Both the position numbers and the translations under genes were made by a program. Positions 47,001-50,000 of a stretch of DNA of 64,000 nucleotides are shown here, piece by piece (the first letter of the stretch is position 1; each line of letters starts with the position of its first letter). The notes beneath the pieces are model-generated. The model saw only the letters and a list, made by a program, of their open reading frames with translations, was not told the DNA's origin and did not search any database. Origin of the DNA: Sthenelais limicola. Its lineage: Eukaryota > Annelida > Polychaeta > Phyllodocida > Sigalionidae. The stretch is taken from NCBI GenBank assembly GCA_942159475.1, contig OW804096.1, positions 134,903,285-134,967,284 of the forward strand. Direction: 5' to 3'.

Positions 47001-50000
47001 TCAGGTGCTTTTCAGGCGGCGGAAAGTCAGAAAACCGGGCAGAATATTTACTGGCCGCTCATTGGTCAAAAATCTGTGCCAGAAGTGTTCTGATTGGCTG
47101 CTCACTCTGTCCTGGTTTCAAGCACTTATAGCCATTTTGAGACCCGCGATTTGTTGGTGGATCTTCTAGTTCATAGTTCAGACCTTCTCCTACAACCCAA
47201 CTAGCATCCCTGATATAACTTAGTCAGGATTGATAATAATTTGATAATAATAATGAAGAAGGTAGGCAGCTTCGTTGGTGACCTTTCGCCACCCTTTATT
47301 ATTAAAGAAAAAAATTTCTCTCGGGCAAGAATATCACGTCCGACGAAACATGATGCAGGTTGCTAGTTTGAATGTTCGCGGGCTGGTGGTCCATGTGACG
47401 GTCGTGTCATGTGACCTATCCTAGCTATATACGTGGGTCAGATTCTCAGAAAATGTACAATTGGCAGCTCTATGCATTTAATGAATTCTGCTAAATTAGG
47501 CTGAAAAATGATGAATACCGGGTATATCTGAGTATATTTGGATTTGTGTTGGTTTAATACATCTCTTTTGCTATGTTAAACTGTATGTTGAACTTTATTC
47601 TTGTCTTAAATCTGGGTTATTTGAGTGGATTGCTGAAGGGAATTGTACATTTTCTGAAAATCTGACCTACGTATACCTACACTATACGTCATCATATACA
47701 TAGATCTGCCAGGCAGGCCATGTTGGAAACAACATGTTTAAACACAGATGAAAGTCAATGATAAGTCCAATTATACTGAAATCAGTATTTTGAGAAACTT
47801 ATTTAAAAAAATTAGATTCTACCATTACCAAATTTCGTCGAAACTTCTCAAGATAGAAATTATTACTTAAAAAGATATCACTTTCAATAACCCCCCCACC
47901 CCCCCAATCCCCCGTTTCCCCATGCCAGAAATATTTCAGTCCACACCGTAAGTAGCTGCCCCCTACTGGCGTGCTGGGAACTAATAACGTTGAAAACGAC
48001 ATTTTGTTACACTTATTACCCTTAACCAGGTTTCAACACTTAAAAGTGCCTTTTGTCATTACTGAACATTTAATTAGAGAGGTATATAAATCTTATCTCG
48101 ATGTTATAGCAAATAGTTTCAACGAGTTTCCTTTTCTTATTGTGAGGGCGAGCTAGAAGAACTACATGTGGGTCAGATTTTCAGAAAATGTACAATTGGC
48201 AGCTGTACACATTTAGTAAATTCTGCTAAATTAGGCTGCAATTTGGTCAATATTGGGTAAATTCGCGTATATTCGGTATTGCATTGATTCTAGCAATCTG
48301 TTTGGTTAGGTTGAACTGTAGGTTGAACTGTATTTTCGTCTAAAATTTGGATTATTTGAGTTGATTGGCGAAGTTGAATTGTACATTTTCTGAAAATCTG
48401 ACCCATGTAGAAGCTACTGTCCTTTTCTGCTGTATGTCAATTTAGAACATAATAAAAATTCTACATGTTGGAAAGAAAAAGTTTAAATATTGATAAAAGG
48501 TACAAATCTGAGTGGACAAACTTAAATCTAATAAAGGTTACAACTATCCAATATGCAACAAACCTTTTTCAGATTAAGCGATTTGCATCAATTTGTTTTT
48601 TGTCTAAGTATTTCAGGCTTAAGTGTAGGGAGAACCAAGTATTCGAATCAGCCTTGAAACACTTTTAGAATATTTGCCCACAACCTGTCACTGCTAATCG
48701 TTGGAGAATTTATAAATATTTCTAACAATTAATTGATTTCCCTTAATTAATTAATATATAATTTCCCTTAATTAAACCATGTCTTAATACACAACCTTAT
48801 TACACATGCCCCTCCCTTATCTTTAAACTTTTCCCCAATAAAAGTTTAAATAAAGTAAAGGATTCTTAGAGAAGCAAGTCTTTGTTGGTTTTTTAAGGAA
48901 AATGATGTATATGATTTAAATTTTTAAAATTTGTCCACATATATTCGCTGTCCCAATACCTGGTTCAGAGAGGTACAGAGTCATAAAATGAATATCAAAG
49001 TTATTGAGTTCTCACGACTCACAACCCTAGAAGCAGGAAACCATCGAACCTAAACAGGGAGAGTATTTTACTTAAAACTCTTTAAAATATCTGTTCTAAT
49101 ATAGATATTTCAACTCCCCCTGCTCACCATATGTCATCTACCATTAGTTAGAGACATCTTTAATTAATATGTAGCTTCCCTTAATTAAACCATGTCTTTA
49201 GGGACATCCCTAATTAATATATAGTTTCTCTTAATTAATTAATATTAATTGATTTCCCTTAATTAATTAATATATAATTTCCCTTAATTAAACCATGTCT
49301 TAATACTCAACCTTATTACATTATACACAAGTAGTTTACGATGCAGTCTCGCAGAATAGCTGGGGACGTGTGGTAGGGGGGGGGGGTTGTATTCCAGAAA
49401 ATATTGTCCAAACGCATCTTCCTACTGACCCTAGACAGTGAAATCGAAAGATTTTATTACAAGTTTTGTTTGTTAAAATCACATTCTTTTAGGCACAGTT
49501 TGTATAATTTACCGGTTATTTTCGTTGACAAAATCACTGTAAGATTTGTTGGTGTTTGTTTTGCAGGGTTTCGAGTGGAACAAATATAACCAAACCCATT
49601 ACGACATTGATAATCCGCCGCCAAAAATAGTCCAAGGTTACAAGTTTAATGTAAGTATTGTATTCTTGTGCCTCTTCTTCACCTTGACAGGACACATTGA
49701 GCCAAGGCCAAAAAAAAAATAGGTGTGTTTCCGATTTATCTGGCTGAAAACTAGGTAGGGGGGGTGGTAATTTTTTTTTTTTTGTTAATTTTTTTTGTTT
49801 GGAAACCACCTCCCAGGAACTGAGAAAAATGACTTTTTCATAACAATAGTTGTTTTGAACATGGGAAATGTGCTTTTTGACAGTTAGGGGTTAGGAAAAC
49901 CCGTTTTCCTGCTATTATAAGCTTTTTTTGTCAAAAAATCCAAAAAAACTAAGATATGATGGGGAAAAAATCAGGTTTGGTAAAAAAAATTTTAGGTAGG

